DNA from: Pochonia chlamydosporia 170
Lineage: Eukaryota > Ascomycota > Sordariomycetes > Hypocreales > Clavicipitaceae
DNA: 64,000 nt
Reading direction: 5' to 3'
Assembly (NCBI RefSeq): GCF_001653235.2
Contig: NC_035791.1
Span: forward strand, 5,580,001-5,644,000
The translations under genes were made by a program, and so were the position numbers. Shown one piece after another: positions 12,160-24,234 of this stretch. Positions within the stretch are counted from its first letter, which is position 1. Each line of letters begins with the position of its first letter. The notes under the pieces are model-generated. The model saw only the letters and a list, made by a program, of their open reading frames with translations. It made no database searches and was not told the DNA's origin.

Positions 12160-12789
12160 GTTGATGGAGGATTTGACTAGAGAATGAGAATATGTAGTTG
12201 TGGATTAGACTCTGTTTAACTGAAGTACTATATTGTGTATCCGACAAGTGCCCTGGCCTGTTTACTAGTAGTCATATCACATTGAGCGCATTTGTACCCG
12301 TCAACGGCTAGGTGGCTTAACCTTTGACGGGTAATTGTTTGTCTCCTTAACCCGGACTTTGAACACCACCATCAGTAGTGCCATTAGCTATCCGGCCTGC
12401 TACCTCGGGCTGTTTTATCCGTCTGTCCCTAACCGTCGCGCGAAGATGCACCGAAACATTTCACCGAGATAGTTGCCACATTTAGTTCCCACAACCTCAA
12501 GTTAAACTACACCAAGGCGCCGACTAGTCTCCGCCACCATGCAATACCCCAGAGCTGTCCAGAAGAGGAAACTATCTATTCAATTTGTTCCTGGCGTTTG
12601 GTGCCTGTTGTTGTCACCACAATTGCATCGCATGATATGTGTCGCTTTTACACCATGGCACCACGAACGCCATGTGGTTAACTGCTCATAATGACAACTG
12701 CTGCAACTCTTTTTCCTGTGCTCAACTAAACTGCCTTTACCAGTCAACTCAGATCATCGTCATCTAGTGGCATTCGGTGCTCTGCTAAG
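12160..12789. other. Intergenic, 630 bp
   Basis: Spacer between the extradiol dioxygenase and flavin hydroxylase genes, which run in the same direction. It should contain the 3' end of one and the promoter of the other. No coding frame with family resemblance is seen. Confidence 0.5.
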
Positions 12790-14952
12790 ATGGGCAGCGA
12801 GTGTGAGACAACAGATGTGCTAATCTGCGGGTGTGGCCCGACGGGAGCCATGCTCTCAGGATATCTAGCTCGATATGGTATAGCAAACGTCATATTAGAA
12901 AGGGAAACAGACATCACTGTCGATCCTAGGGGCATTGCGCTTGACGAAGATGGAATCCGACTTGTTCAGGGATTGGGACTATATGAACACATGTTTACGA
13001 AGATTGGAAGTGGTAAGTCCTCCAAACGCTAGAGGCGACCCTATCTAATTGTTTGAAGCCGTCAGTAAGCTCCAATTCGTGGGCGGCGTTCACCACAACT
13101 TGCATAAAGAACCATTCATGTCGGTCGATTGCGGGTCGGTAAGAAGCACCCAAGGCGAAAACATTCACTAGCAATAACTTACAATTTCAGACCGCAGGAA
13201 TTACGGGACATGTTAGCTTCATGAGTCACAAGCAGCCCGTCCTCGAAAAATACCTGCGCAGCAAAATCGGCAGGGATACTTGTTCGGACTTGCGTAGCGG
13301 ATGCACCTTGACGTCGATACAAGAACGAGGAGAGTGGGTGTACGCAACTTATCTGGATGGCCAACAACGCGAACACACTATACGTTCAAAGTTCTTGGTT
13401 GGCGCTGATGGCAAGACTGGGTTTACGAGGAAACAGTATCTTGAGCCGCTTGGTGTTGAGTTGCTGTGGGCAGAAAAGTATGACATTCTTGAGACTGTAC
13501 CCTTTTCCACCCAGCCATTGGCAACAAGCTGACGCTCAATCTCATAGGACCAAGTATCAAGAGACTTGGGTCGCTCTCAACTGGAAGATGAGACTGCCTA
13601 CCCCCGAAACGCACCCTTCATTCCCTCTCTGGCGCCTCGGATACACGCCGCAACAGGTCTACGATAAATTCTTCCCCGAACAGTTCCGATTTTTGTGTAA
13701 TCCAAAGAGGCCGGCTGTTTGTGGGAGATTTGGTCCCCCGGCCGATCGGCTTTGGAGGTTTGAGTTTGTAGTCGCCCACGACGAGGATGATATGGAGATG
13801 GCCACGCCGGCAAAAATCGAAGAGGTGGTTGTTCCGTATATCACGCACCCGGGAAGCCTCTATGGGTTCGTGATTATCTACCTTACCGTTGTTAAATCTC
13901 AGCTAATGTCATGATGCTAGCTTATCTGAAGACGTCAGATTTCCAGAAGATTGCATTGAAGTCCTTCGATGTAGACCGTTCCGCTTCTCCGCCAGAAGTT
14001 GCGACAAATGGGCTGTTGGGAGAGTCATTGTCTGCGGCGACGCAGCACATGTGTTTCCGCCATGTATGCACGACATCCTTCCCGTGGCTGTACCAATACT
14101 GATGTGTCTCTCGTAGTTGGTGGACAAGGCATCGCGTCCGGATTCCGAGACGCAATTTCTCTAAGCTGGCGACTTGCGGTTTTGTGTAGAGCCAAGAACC
14201 CGGCCAACGTTGAGCAGACTCTGCGCTGCTGGTATACCGAGAGAAAGCAACAATTGGAAGCATCACTAGCCGCGACAGTGCGCAACGGCGACATGGTGAA
14301 CAGCAGTAGTATCTTCAAGATATTTCTCAGGGACTGGGGCCTCTGGCTACTGCAGATGGCGCCTCCGATGAAGCGATGGATTGAACTTGGTCCAAGACAA
14401 GCTGGTCGGATGCGGTATGAACATGGTGAGGGAATGCCGTTTCTTCCGGAGTTCGGGGGCGGCGCTTTATTCTCACAGGGGTATTGTGTTGGTCTGAGTT
14501 CGAAGGGCACTGATGTGCCTAAAGTTCAGCTTACGGATGATGTGATTTTCAGCGAGGGCAAGGAGGGTGTCTTCCAAATCGTCGTCCTCCTTAGCAAAGA
14601 CATCGACGAATTGGGGAGCCTGGAGAGTGACTTGAAGGGTCTTGACAAAATATGCCCTTTGCTACATCCGGACGAAGCGTCGTATTTTATTAAGAGGTCA
14701 CACGTACATTCAAATCCCATTGGTTCTCCTTTGGATGTATTCCGCACTGCATCAGGGGAGGAGTTTGATGCTTCGCCGTTGAGTGCGGGACGACCGCCGG
14801 TGCGTGGATACAGAGAGTACGACATGTGGACAGCGGCGGAAGAGAAGAAGTATGTTATATTGAGGGCGGACAGGTTTGTTTTTGCGGCTTGTGACTCCAG
14901 CAAGGAATTGGAAAAGGCTGCTGCGCGGTTAAGCGAGTTGGCGTTGAGGTGA
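12790..14952 (+). CDS. FAD-dependent aromatic hydroxylase (PHBH / MhpA-like)
   Basis: Exons 12790-13012, 13059-13138, 13191-13477, 13548-13865, 13921-14063 and 14117-14952 join in frame to 628 aa. The three fingerprints of class A flavin monooxygenases are present: an N-terminal GxGxxG (CGCGPTGA), the DG motif in FLVGADGKTG and the GD motif in CGDAAHVFPP followed by FGGQGIASGFRDA. Length and order match 3-(3-hydroxyphenyl)propionate hydroxylases and related phenol hydroxylases, which add an OH ortho to an existing phenolic OH using NAD(P)H and O2. The product would be a catechol-type ring, the substrate class of the extradiol dioxygenase encoded just upstream. The intron at 13866-13920 has the weak donor GTTCGT. 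Confidence 0.9.
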
Positions 14953-15731
14953 GAGAGAAGATGTTGAACAAAGGAAGATTTGCTTCACCAGGCGCATGTG
15001 TAGAATAAATATGTTTATCACTAGATTTAATAGTACTGCATGAGGACATAGTTGCCATCGCCTCTCACGAACTACACAAACGGAACACAGAAAGAACCAG
15101 GCACACTCGTCGTCGTCGCAGACGAGACCAGGCCCTTCACCCGCCGGACGGCCATACTTAGTTCTTAGTCTGGTGACCAACCATTTTGCTTGTTTAATTT
15201 CCTTTCTTTTCTAGATTTACATACTTGTACACAGTCGTCTAACCAATTGTCAACGTGCCTGCTCAGACTGCCACATCCAACTTTGGATCTGGCAACCCGT
15301 ACAAAGCATCATCTGCAAATGTAATTGTCTTTCTTATCAAATGAATGGTCCAACTTATCAATTATTGAATGTTTTAAAGGTCAAGTCATTCGTTCATATA
15401 GAAGGTCCATACCACAAAGGAGCGTGGTTGCAATATGTGGCTCGGGGCTCGAAATGTCAGTTCCCACTCTCCCGGCCCCGAACCCATTGCTGATCTTCTC
15501 GGGGCGCGGAGACAAAAAGCTTTACCCCAGGGCAAAATGTGCTATATTTCTAGTTGAAAAGAAATTAGACCTGTTAAATTTTCAAGAGAAGAACAAAGAC
15601 CTTTCATCCCATTTACGACATTGCCCACCAGTCTCAACCTTTGCATCCTCCATATTGTCCATATTGGGACCGGCTCGGCCTCTTGACCCTTGCTATATTT
15701 CATTCCCATCCAACTTCATATCCCCGACAGC
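14953..15731. other. Intergenic, about 780 bp
   Basis: Spacer between the flavin hydroxylase and MFS transporter genes, both on the plus strand. Open frames here have no recognisable homology. It holds the transporter promoter and 5' leader. Confidence 0.5.
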
Positions 15732-17779
15732 ATGTCCACCAGTCACCAAGACAAAGACAATTCGTCTTGTCAGGCTGGTGAGAAGAAAAGACCGGAGCAC
15801 CATGATGACTGCAAGAACTACTCTGGGCCGAGATTTGCACTGCTTATGACTTCAACATTTGCAGCAATGTTCCTCGTCTCTCTGGTGCGTGACAAAGTTG
15901 GCAATGTTGATTGCCATTTCCTCACCACTTTCAATGACCAAAACAGTAACTGTCAACTACAGGACAAATTGATCATTACCACGGCAATTCCTCAAATAAC
16001 AGACGAGTTTAACTCCAAGCATCATGTTGGCTGGTACGGCACGGCATACTTACTCACCAACTGCTCCTTCCAACTAGTTTTCGGAAAACTCTACAAATTC
16101 CTCCCTATCAAGTCCACGTTCTTGACCTCTCTGCTCTTATTCGAAGTTGGCTCTGCTATTTGCGGCGCTGCCCCCAATTCCATTGCTCTTATATTTGGAA
16201 GAGTCATTGCTGGCTTAGGAGCAGGCGGCATTCTTCCTGGCGTTGTGAGTTCCTGACACCGCCTCCCCTAACCCTTTATATCGACAGCGTTGGCTCATGG
16301 ATGTTTCTTGAAGATGGTCATTATTGTTTATGCCGTTCCTTTACACAACCGCCCCAAGTACCAAGGTTTCTTTGGTGCACTTTTTGGCGTCGCATCAGTC
16401 CTTGGACCGACGATGGGCGGCGCTTTCACCACTCACGCCACCTGGAGATGGTGCTTCTACATTAATCGTGAGATTTCCCTACACTCCTCAACGTCACCGT
16501 GTTGTGTCTGACCTGCTTTAGTTCCTATTGGACTTGTTGTGATGCTCCTTGTCTTCTTTCTCCTTCGCGTACCTGCTCAACCTGATACCAAGCTTTCTCC
16601 CAGAGAAAAATTGAGGCAGGCTAACCTTCTAGGGTTTATATGTCTGGTTCCAGGAGTCGTCTGCATCTGCCTCGTACTACAATACGGAGGCACAACATAC
16701 TCTGTGTGTCTTTATTTGCTTTCTTCTTCCTCCAGATCAGCAACTGACTCGGAAATCGTAGTGGAGCGATGGGCGCATTATTGCCTTGTTCATAATTGGC
16801 TTTGTGTTATTGATCGCCTTCGGCTTGGTCCAAGCTTGGTTGCCAGATCAGGCTATTCTGCCACCACGCGTGTTCCTGCAGCGTAGCATTGCTTCCGGCT
16901 TCTGGACGAGTATGTGCATCGGTGCACACCAGACCTTGTTTCGTATGTGCCTGTCATATTGTCACACTTGTCCACCTATTAACTGGTCCTCACGCAGTGT
17001 ACTACCTCCCCATCTGGTTCCAGGCTATCAAGGGCAAGTCTGCAGTAGAAAGTGGTATAGACCTGCTTCCAATGGTGTTAGTCATTGCCGTATCGGCCGT
17101 CGGCAACGGCCAGCTGGTGTCTGCAGTCGGATACTACACACCATCTCTGATACTCGGTGTCTGTTTCGCCGCCCTTGGTGCAGGGCTGCTCACTACTCTC
17201 GGTGTTGATTCTTCACCGGGAAAGTGGATCGGGTATCAGATCCTGTATGGTTTTGGGCTGGGTGTAGCATCACAGGCTCCTAATATGGCTGCACAAACAG
17301 TGCTGCCCAAGCAAGATGTGGCTATCGGGGCATCTCTCTTGTTCTTTGCGTAAATCTCACTCTTGTTTTGTCAGACATGATTTGGTCAATTGCTGATTTT
17401 CATACCATTCTTTTACAGGCAAACTCTTTTTGGAGCCGTCTTCGTCTCGGTTGGAGAGAATGTACTTCAAAACCAGCTAACCAGTCGTCTTCGAGGTATT
17501 TCGGGGATCGACGTCGAACATATCCCAAGCACTGGAGCTACCAACATTCTTAACAGTATCGATGTAAAGTACCGCTATCCAGTCCTAGAAGCATACAATG
17601 ATGCACTGCGCGTGGTATTCCAGGTGGCTCTTTGCATGGCCAGCATAGCTGTTCCCGGTGCTCTGGTCATGGAATGGCGCTCTGTCAAGAAAAACCGCGA
17701 ACCAAAACACGGCGGTAGTAGTGTTATAGAGAATGGTCGGGGTAATGGTACCGAAATCGGGAATCGGCCCCAACAATGA
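15732..17779 (+). CDS. MFS multidrug/aromatic transporter (14-TMS DHA2-like), seven exons
   Basis: Exons 15732-15884, 15963-16244, 16314-16467, 16522-16703, 16762-16942, 16998-17349 and 17419-17779 give 554 aa. Hydrophobic helices alternate with conserved MFS signatures: [13 protein letters not shown] after helix 1, WYGTAYLL, the [11 protein letters not shown] motif and [12 protein letters not shown], which is typical of the fungal 14-helix drug:H+ antiporter family. The C-terminus is hydrophilic. It probably acts in the plasma membrane, exporting toxic phenolics or importing the pathway substrate. It lies between the flavin hydroxylase and the Zn2Cys6 regulator, as expected for a cluster transporter. 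Splice sites join without frame conflict; the short introns near 16245-16313 are the least certain. Confidence 0.88.
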
Positions 17780-18367
17780 ATGAAGATATATAGGGGCTGC
17801 GTGAGTGAGCAGTTGATGGAGAATCGACAGCACAAAATCGCACAGTCAATGTGACAAAAGGGGCCATTCTCACGCCAATTGACTCATATAACCACAAGAG
17901 TGGATCTGGTATAGACACTTACATCTCTACTCTGAATTTGTAATTTACCAATAATGCATTTTGCTGTACTTTCGTAAATCTGTCTTGGAGCTACAAATAC
18001 TGCCAGGATGTCTCGTGGAACGTTTCAGTTAGACTTGAAGTTGTAGCCGAGTCTCACAGCTGCAACTAAGGCCAACGTTTTATGTCATCGCCGTTTCCAT
18101 AAAAGAATTACAAATATACAAGAGCAGACTGCAGACTTGTCCATGACATCAAAGTGTCAAGTCGTCCTTGTGGTTAAATGCTCTTACATGATGGAGGTCA
18201 GATCTGGACCCACTTTCACAGGCCCACTTGAAATCGCTCGGTTCTCGGTGCTCAAATAACCATTTCTGCCCTCCGAGCACCGACTAACTTCCTCCCATTC
18301 AACATGCGACTTATGCAATGATGATTCTTGCAAGCCTGTATGAGCATTCTCATTTTTCGCATCAGTT
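17780..18367. other. Intergenic, about 590 bp
   Basis: Spacer between the MFS transporter and the Zn2Cys6 regulator, both plus strand. No supported feature inside. Confidence 0.5.
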
Positions 18368-20572
18368 ATGAGTTCTAATTCCAATAGCGCACCCAGTCCG
18401 CACGTACAAGGCTTTTCCTGCTTGCCCTGCAGACAGCGAAAAGTCAAATGCGACCGTCGCAGCCCATGCTCCCACTGTGAAAAGACCGACAAGGAGTGCA
18501 GCTTCGTGGCACCTGTTCGAGGGAAAAGAAAAAGAACAAAACCCCCAAGAGAAAGCTTACATGCCAAGCTGAGACGGTATGAAAGACTACTGGAGTCATA
18601 CGGCGAGACGGGGGAGCTGTCAGTGCAAAGCTCGGTGACCTCTGAAGTTGAGTTGGACTCGGATGCATCAAGTCTGCGTCAACGACCGGGAACGGCATCC
18701 CCTCAAGGAGACAGTGAAACAGTTAAGAAACCACGCGGACAACAAGAGCCAGAGGCCAGGCTGGTAGTAGATAAGGGCAACTCGAGATATTATGACAGTC
18801 CGCTCTGGTCCAACCTGGGAGATGCTGTGAGCAATTATCATTCCCGTACCCAGAGCTCCTCCGCTCATGCTAATGACAAGTCTAGTTGCCCCATTCAGAG
18901 GTTGAGACTCCGGCTGAGCAGATTGAGAATGGCACAGATATCGAAGACAGTCAACTCTACTTTGGACCCGAGATCAGCAATGCGCCCAAGCATCCAGTAG
19001 GCCCCCGTCCATCCCGTCACATGCTGTCAAAATTAAGAGACATCTACATTGACAGAGTAGATGCTCTTGTCAAAATACTGCATATTCCAAGCTTCTGGGC
19101 TCTAGTTCTTGGCGAACATGAGCATCTTCACCACGCAGCCACAAGTCAATCAGCCGTGCTCTTTGCCTTCTACTTGGCCACGGTCAACACGATGGATGAT
19201 GCTGAATGCCACAATATCTTCGGGTTAAAGAATTCAGTTGCATTTTCTCAGTACAAATCTGCCACGCAGCGGACCTTGGTACGCGCAGGTTTTCCAGCAA
19301 CCTCAAGTCCCGTGGCCCTCCAAGCATACGCCCTGTACATGGTAAGCAGCCATCCACGAACACTACAAATCGTCTCTAACAAACACGTAGATATGTGTCC
19401 GTAACTGCTACCCCAGTGACACATTGTACATCATGTCAGGTATTGCAATAAGACTTGCCCTCAAAATGGGACTCCATCGAGATGGAACAGCGCTGGGCTT
19501 GTCCCCGTTTGAGACTGAAATGAGACGGCGTCTCTGGTGGCACATTGTTCACGTTGACGCCCGCATAACGGATGTCCTTGGAACGCGCCCGTCATCAGAT
19601 CTCGCGTGCGGCGATGCCAAGAGCCCTTTAAATTGCAACGATGAGGATCTAGATCCAGCCATGACGCAGCTCCCAGAAGCACGACCGGGCATCACACCCA
19701 TCACACTGTGTGTAATTCGATGTGAAATCAACGATTCCCTGAAAAGCATATCATCATCACCAACTGCTTCAATGCGCTGGGAAGGTCTGATGGGAGACCC
19801 AGACATACCAGCATCGAAGAAACACAACATTATTGACGAAATCGAGGACCGCTTGGAAAGAAAGTACATGCGCTACTGCGACCCGTCTAATTCGTTTCAC
19901 ACTTACATCTCTATCATCATCCGGTCCTCTCTCTGCAAAATGAGACTCTTCTCCCACAAGCCTCCATCTTTCACTAGGCAAATTCCCGACAGCGACCGAG
20001 ATATCGTATTTGCAAATGCTTCCAAGCTAATGGGATATGTCGCCTTATTGCGAGGCGGCTCACCCGGGCTAGACAAGTACATGTGGCAAATTGGTACCAG
20101 CTATCTATGGAACATCATGCTATACGTACTGATTGAGATTCGTCGCCGGAAAACGGGGCCAGAGGTTGATAAGTGCTGGGAACTAATTGGGCAATTGTTC
20201 ACCAACTATCCCCAAGTGGGTGAGAAACCAGCTGGCGCAGCCCATGCGTTTGGGCGATGTACATTGAAGGTTTGGGATGAGTATGTTGCGGCGACAAGGG
20301 CACAGGGTTGGTCGGCACCGATGACGCCAGAGTATATCAACAAGTTGCAATGTGACCACGCCCAAGACTCAGCACCATCGAACGACACAGTTGGAGACGA
20401 GAGCACTGCGCTAGGCGGCCAAGGAGTGTCACACTGGCCGGGTGTTGGGCACGATATGGAGACGAGCTCATTGCCGGCGTATGACTTTCCCAGTTTATTA
20501 TTGTTTGAGTCGCATTCCAACGATTGGTTGCAGTGGGATCAGCTACTTGGAGAGCAGGCTAGTTTTGCCTAA
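18368..20572 (+). CDS. Zn2Cys6 transcription factor with fungal_trans domain
   Basis: Exons 18368-18826, 18886-19341 and 19391-20572 give 698 aa. A Zn2Cys6 binuclear cluster (CLPCRQRKVKCDRRSPC then CEKTDKEC, about residues 18-45) is followed by a basic stretch KRKRTK and a short probable coiled coil around KLRRYERLLESYG. The middle and C-terminal part carries the fungal-specific transcription factor domain, with the landmark RRRLWWHIVHVDARI. It should be a nuclear DNA-binding activator or repressor. It forms the right boundary of the catabolic cluster and is its second regulator besides the C2H2 protein. The first intron was placed by matching the GTGAGC donor at 18827 with the CTAG acceptor at 18885. 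Confidence 0.9.
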
Positions 20573-20989
20573 CCAGCGACCATCATTGGAGTTCGGAGCG
20601 GGAAACAGAGTTTAAAGGGGTCTCTAATCGCCACCAGTCTTGTACAGACTCACTCAGTTTTCCGATAACTGAGAGTGGGTCAAGGTGTTCGGGGTTCTTG
20701 TACCTCATATTATTAGTGAAGATTAATCACGAAAAGAAAGAGCACTGGATCAGATAAATGGCAGTTTTGCTGTCCATAGTTCTGCGGAGCTTGTTGCTGG
20801 CTACACTATTCTCAACTAGATCCGAAGGCAGCCACCATTGCCACTTCAAGGCAACTCAGGATTGGGCGTTAATGAAATCATCAGTTGTTTGGAAGCCTCT
20901 ATTGACTTCAGTGGCCAAGCTCGTACCCATTCATGTCAAGGCCTGGACCTCCTCCATAACAACCCAAGAGGCACTGCTGCCCCTCGACC
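20573..20989. other. Intergenic, convergent 3' ends
   Basis: About 420 bp between the stop codons of the Zn2Cys6 gene (plus) and the carboxylesterase gene (minus). It should contain both terminators; no other feature is seen. Confidence 0.5.
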
Positions 20990-22681
20990 TCATGCACGGA
21001 GCGCTGCGCCCAATCTAGATATAACGGTTTGGGCATTCATACGAAAGTTGTCGTTCAAATATCCATTCTCAAACTGCGTCTTGAACCACATCAGCGTCCG
21101 GTTATCCTTCCACTGTGGCCAAGTTGAGTACCCGCCACCACCCTTGTTCGGATCCAAATTATACAAAAAGTTCAGATAGTATCGCCGATTGCTTGTCGTT
21201 GCGTAGCTTGGTGGCGTGCCGTCAAACACCTGAAATAGATCCGAGGCATGATAGGTTCCCAAAACATTATGCTTGTGTAGATAGGACGACAAATATGACC
21301 AAATTGGTACAGTGGGACTTGACTTTGTGGCCATTTCGAGGAATATACGTCTCGAAAGAGTAAAAGTAATGTCACCCACCAGAGCAGCAAGCCGCTTATA
21401 GTTAGGATAGAGGTTACTGCAATTTCCTGTCCTGAATGGACTGCCGGCCTCCTTGCTTGGATAGGCATTGACCAGTTCGGCAAGTTGAGACTGGTTGGCA
21501 TCTGGAAAGTATACACTGGACAGGTATTCTACTAATTTGTCATCTGTACTCACCATTCCGTTTTGAAATATGGAAAACAGCGTTCCTTCGTCTTCTTGAT
21601 CACCGACAATGACAGGTACTGCGTAATACCGGCCGGAGGAGATCAGTACTTCTGGACTGTCAGGGAGTACCTTACCGTCTGGTCGCGGCAAGAATGGAAT
21701 TGATGAACCGGTGTAAGAAAGGAAACTCTCAAAAGAAGTCGCCGCGCGGTGAAATTTGTCATAGTCAGCCCGGCGAAGGCAAGGCAATGTGTCGCCAGTG
21801 CTATTACACCCAGCTACATTGACGACTTGGTCGTATACAGCTTGAGCTCGTGTACTGTTTACTGGATTGGCAGGCAGTATGGTACCTGAGTTCATAATTC
21901 CGGCTCGGAAAAGAGGCTTCCCCTTGTACATGGCATCGCCTCCGTAAAGCATCATCTGCCCCAACACTGATATTGAACCAGCCGACTCTCCCCATAACGT
22001 CACTTTATCGGGATCCCCCCCGAAGTAGGCGATGTTATCTGCAACCCATTGTAGTGCCATACGCTGGTCGAGCCAGCCGAGATTGGTGCTTGCGTCCTTT
22101 AGAACCTCAGCACCAGGAAGGAAGCCGTACGCGCCGACGCGATAGTTGACGCCAACATAGATGAAGGGGAGTCCCTCGGCACTAGCAGCGGCCAGGAGCG
22201 AAGTCGGATCATAAGTATTGGTGCTGCCGGACTGAAAGCCTCCGCCATATATCCAAAAGAGTACCGGAAGTCTTTCACCCGCTTTAGTCCCTGAAGGTCT
22301 TTGAACCGAAACCGTGAGGCAATCTTCAGATGACTCAACAGGTTGAACAAATGGAAACTCTAGAAGCTTTTCATCCAAATCTGCCAAAACTTGTCTGTTT
22401 TTGGCAGAAACTAGAAGTTGGGGGCATGCTTTCGCTTGTCCCGTGGCGTTGAATATTCCTTTCACGTCAAGTGCCTGTGGTGGTTTCAATCTCAACGGTC
22501 CTACGGGTGGCCGAGCATACGGAATGCCATTGAATGTTTCGGAAGTCAGTCCGGCACGGCCGATGATCGTTCCGAAGGGTAGCTTCACGGAAACATGCTG
22601 TGTATTGCAATTGCCGCAGGACACTGCCGCCACCGTTGCGGTGAAGATATAGAGGGCATTTAAGATAGTAGCAGATTTCAT
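20990..22681 (-). CDS. Secreted type-B carboxylesterase/lipase
   Basis: A single uninterrupted frame encodes a carboxylesterase-family alpha/beta hydrolase. I prefer the ATG at 22681, which gives 563 aa starting with a clean signal peptide (MKSATILNALYIFTATVAAV); an upstream in-frame ATG at 22762 would bury it. Family hallmarks are FNGIPYARPPVGPLR near the N-terminus, the EDCL segment (SSEDCLTV), the oxyanion-hole YGGGFQSG, the nucleophile elbow GESAG, an acidic residue in EDEGTLF and a histidine in the YHASDLF context. Several N-glycosylation sequons fit secretion. It probably hydrolyses esters outside the cell. Lying tail-to-tail with the Zn2Cys6 gene at the cluster edge, it could release aromatic acids from esters for the cluster, but this is inference. 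Confidence 0.9.
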   Translation of the reverse strand: MKSATILNALYIFTATVAAVSCGNCNTQHVSVKLPFGTIIGRAGLTSETFNGIPYARPPVGPLRLKPPQALDVKGIFNATGQAKACPQLLVSAKNRQVLADLDEKLLEFPFVQPVESSEDCLTVSVQRPSGTKAGERLPVLFWIYGGGFQSGSTNTYDPTSLLAAASAEGLPFIYVGVNYRVGAYGFLPGAEVLKDASTNLGWLDQRMALQWVADNIAYFGGDPDKVTLWGESAGSISVLGQMMLYGGDAMYKGKPLFRAGIMNSGTILPANPVNSTRAQAVYDQVVNVAGCNSTGDTLPCLRRADYDKFHRAATSFESFLSYTGSSIPFLPRPDGKVLPDSPEVLISSGRYYAVPVIVGDQEDEGTLFSIFQNGMVSTDDKLVEYLSSVYFPDANQSQLAELVNAYPSKEAGSPFRTGNCSNLYPNYKRLAALVGDITFTLSRRIFLEMATKSSPTVPIWSYLSSYLHKHNVLGTYHASDLFQVFDGTPPSYATTSNRRYYLNFLYNLDPNKGGGGYSTWPQWKDNRTLMWFKTQFENGYLNDNFRMNAQTVISRLGAALRA

Positions 22682-24234
22682 TATCGTTTTTTTCTGATAG
22701 ACGAGCATGAGGAGGTGAATGGGACAATGATTGGGTGTTGTGTTCATCAAAAGGTTCACCATAATATCGCAGCTGTGACTAAGGGTCTAATACCTCTTTT
22801 GGCGCCCTACATAAACGCGTCAGCGGCATTCACAAAGACGAAGCCGACCAGGTCGAGCTACTCTTTGTGATAAGGCGTACGTAGCATGCGGCAGCTCATT
22901 GCCTCCGGCTCATCCGTTTGCCTAACCTATTGGGCATTGATGGGATGGCAAGGATCGAGGGAGTTGCCGTGTCCGCCGGGGTCGGATGGGGACTGATACT
23001 CCTTTTGATCGCTACACCTTTACGCCAAGACTGCTAGTCCATCACTTTTCACGAGACCGAATCGCCAGGGACGCTGTTTGCTGACGTGATACGCTGAGAC
23101 CTCGCGGGGGGGTGAATTGTGGCCCATTCGCACTTGTGGACAAGCGGAGAGAGAATGGAGTTTGATACTATCCTCCTAATATAAACTTCTGCTGATATAG
23201 TTCACTAGAATTAATATTCTCAAAACATAGAATATAGGATCAACGCCGAACTTGCGTGCATTATTTTGATACCAAACTCTGGTTGGCGAAAAACGACGAC
23301 GCGACTGCCTTCCGGGTAACAACTTCAGTCACTGCATAAATGTTACCATTTTCGGAAGTTAATATTTACCACCAAGGCTCCTAACAAGCAGTTGCGTCAC
23401 GGAGTAACTTTTGTAAGACCGGTAACCCGTTGGTAGCCATGAATATCCTGATTGTTGTTGTGTGGGTGACCATTACTCCCCGCATATTAGCCAAGGGTAA
23501 TCATGTCAACCTGTGGTGCATTGTGACAACAGACTATGTTCAGTTTGCTCTAGCAAAAACTCAATAGACAGTAGCCATCATCTGTGCGCCCGGTTTCTTC
23601 CGACGGGTTGAATTTGGGGAACATTTGGGACGCGTTACTAATGGTAGACGCTACCAGGATGCCCGTTGTTGACTATAACCTTGCTCAACATCCTGCTATC
23701 CCAGATTGCCCGAAACTATAGAATGCCAAGTAGCACTAGTCAGTTATGTAAGCGGCGTGACGTTCACTCGGTCTTCAATGTAACTTTCGGATCAATCATA
23801 ATACCAGATTAGTAATTGAGCTGCAGCTAGAGTAAGTTTGTAGACAGGTGCACATTTCAAAGTCTCACAGCTAGTTTTAAAAATCCTAGAACATGAAATC
23901 TATCTGGATGGCTCAGTGCAGCACCAGAGGCGACAATCCAGACGGGTATCGAGGGCAAGAAATCTGGCGCCATACCTCAGGATTATTTGCAGTTGACTCG
24001 GGGAATGTCAGCGCAGCTCAATGATATAATATCCCGGGTAATGATCAAGGCATGAACATTTTCTGCGCCACAACCGGCCGTTCCCTTGTCATGGATTGCA
24101 ACAACGATCAAGCCTGGCGTGAACACGCATATGGAGACAAAGACTCTTAATTTTGTTAACTCTGTTACTGCCGTACACTACACAGGACGCGTTTATGCTC
24201 GGTACCTGACATCATCTATATCTGCATGCTTGTT
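22682..24234. other. Intergenic, about 1.55 kb
   Basis: No convincing coding frame on either strand. The first part is the promoter region of the minus-strand carboxylesterase. The remainder is unremarkable sequence leading into the transporter relic. Confidence 0.45.
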
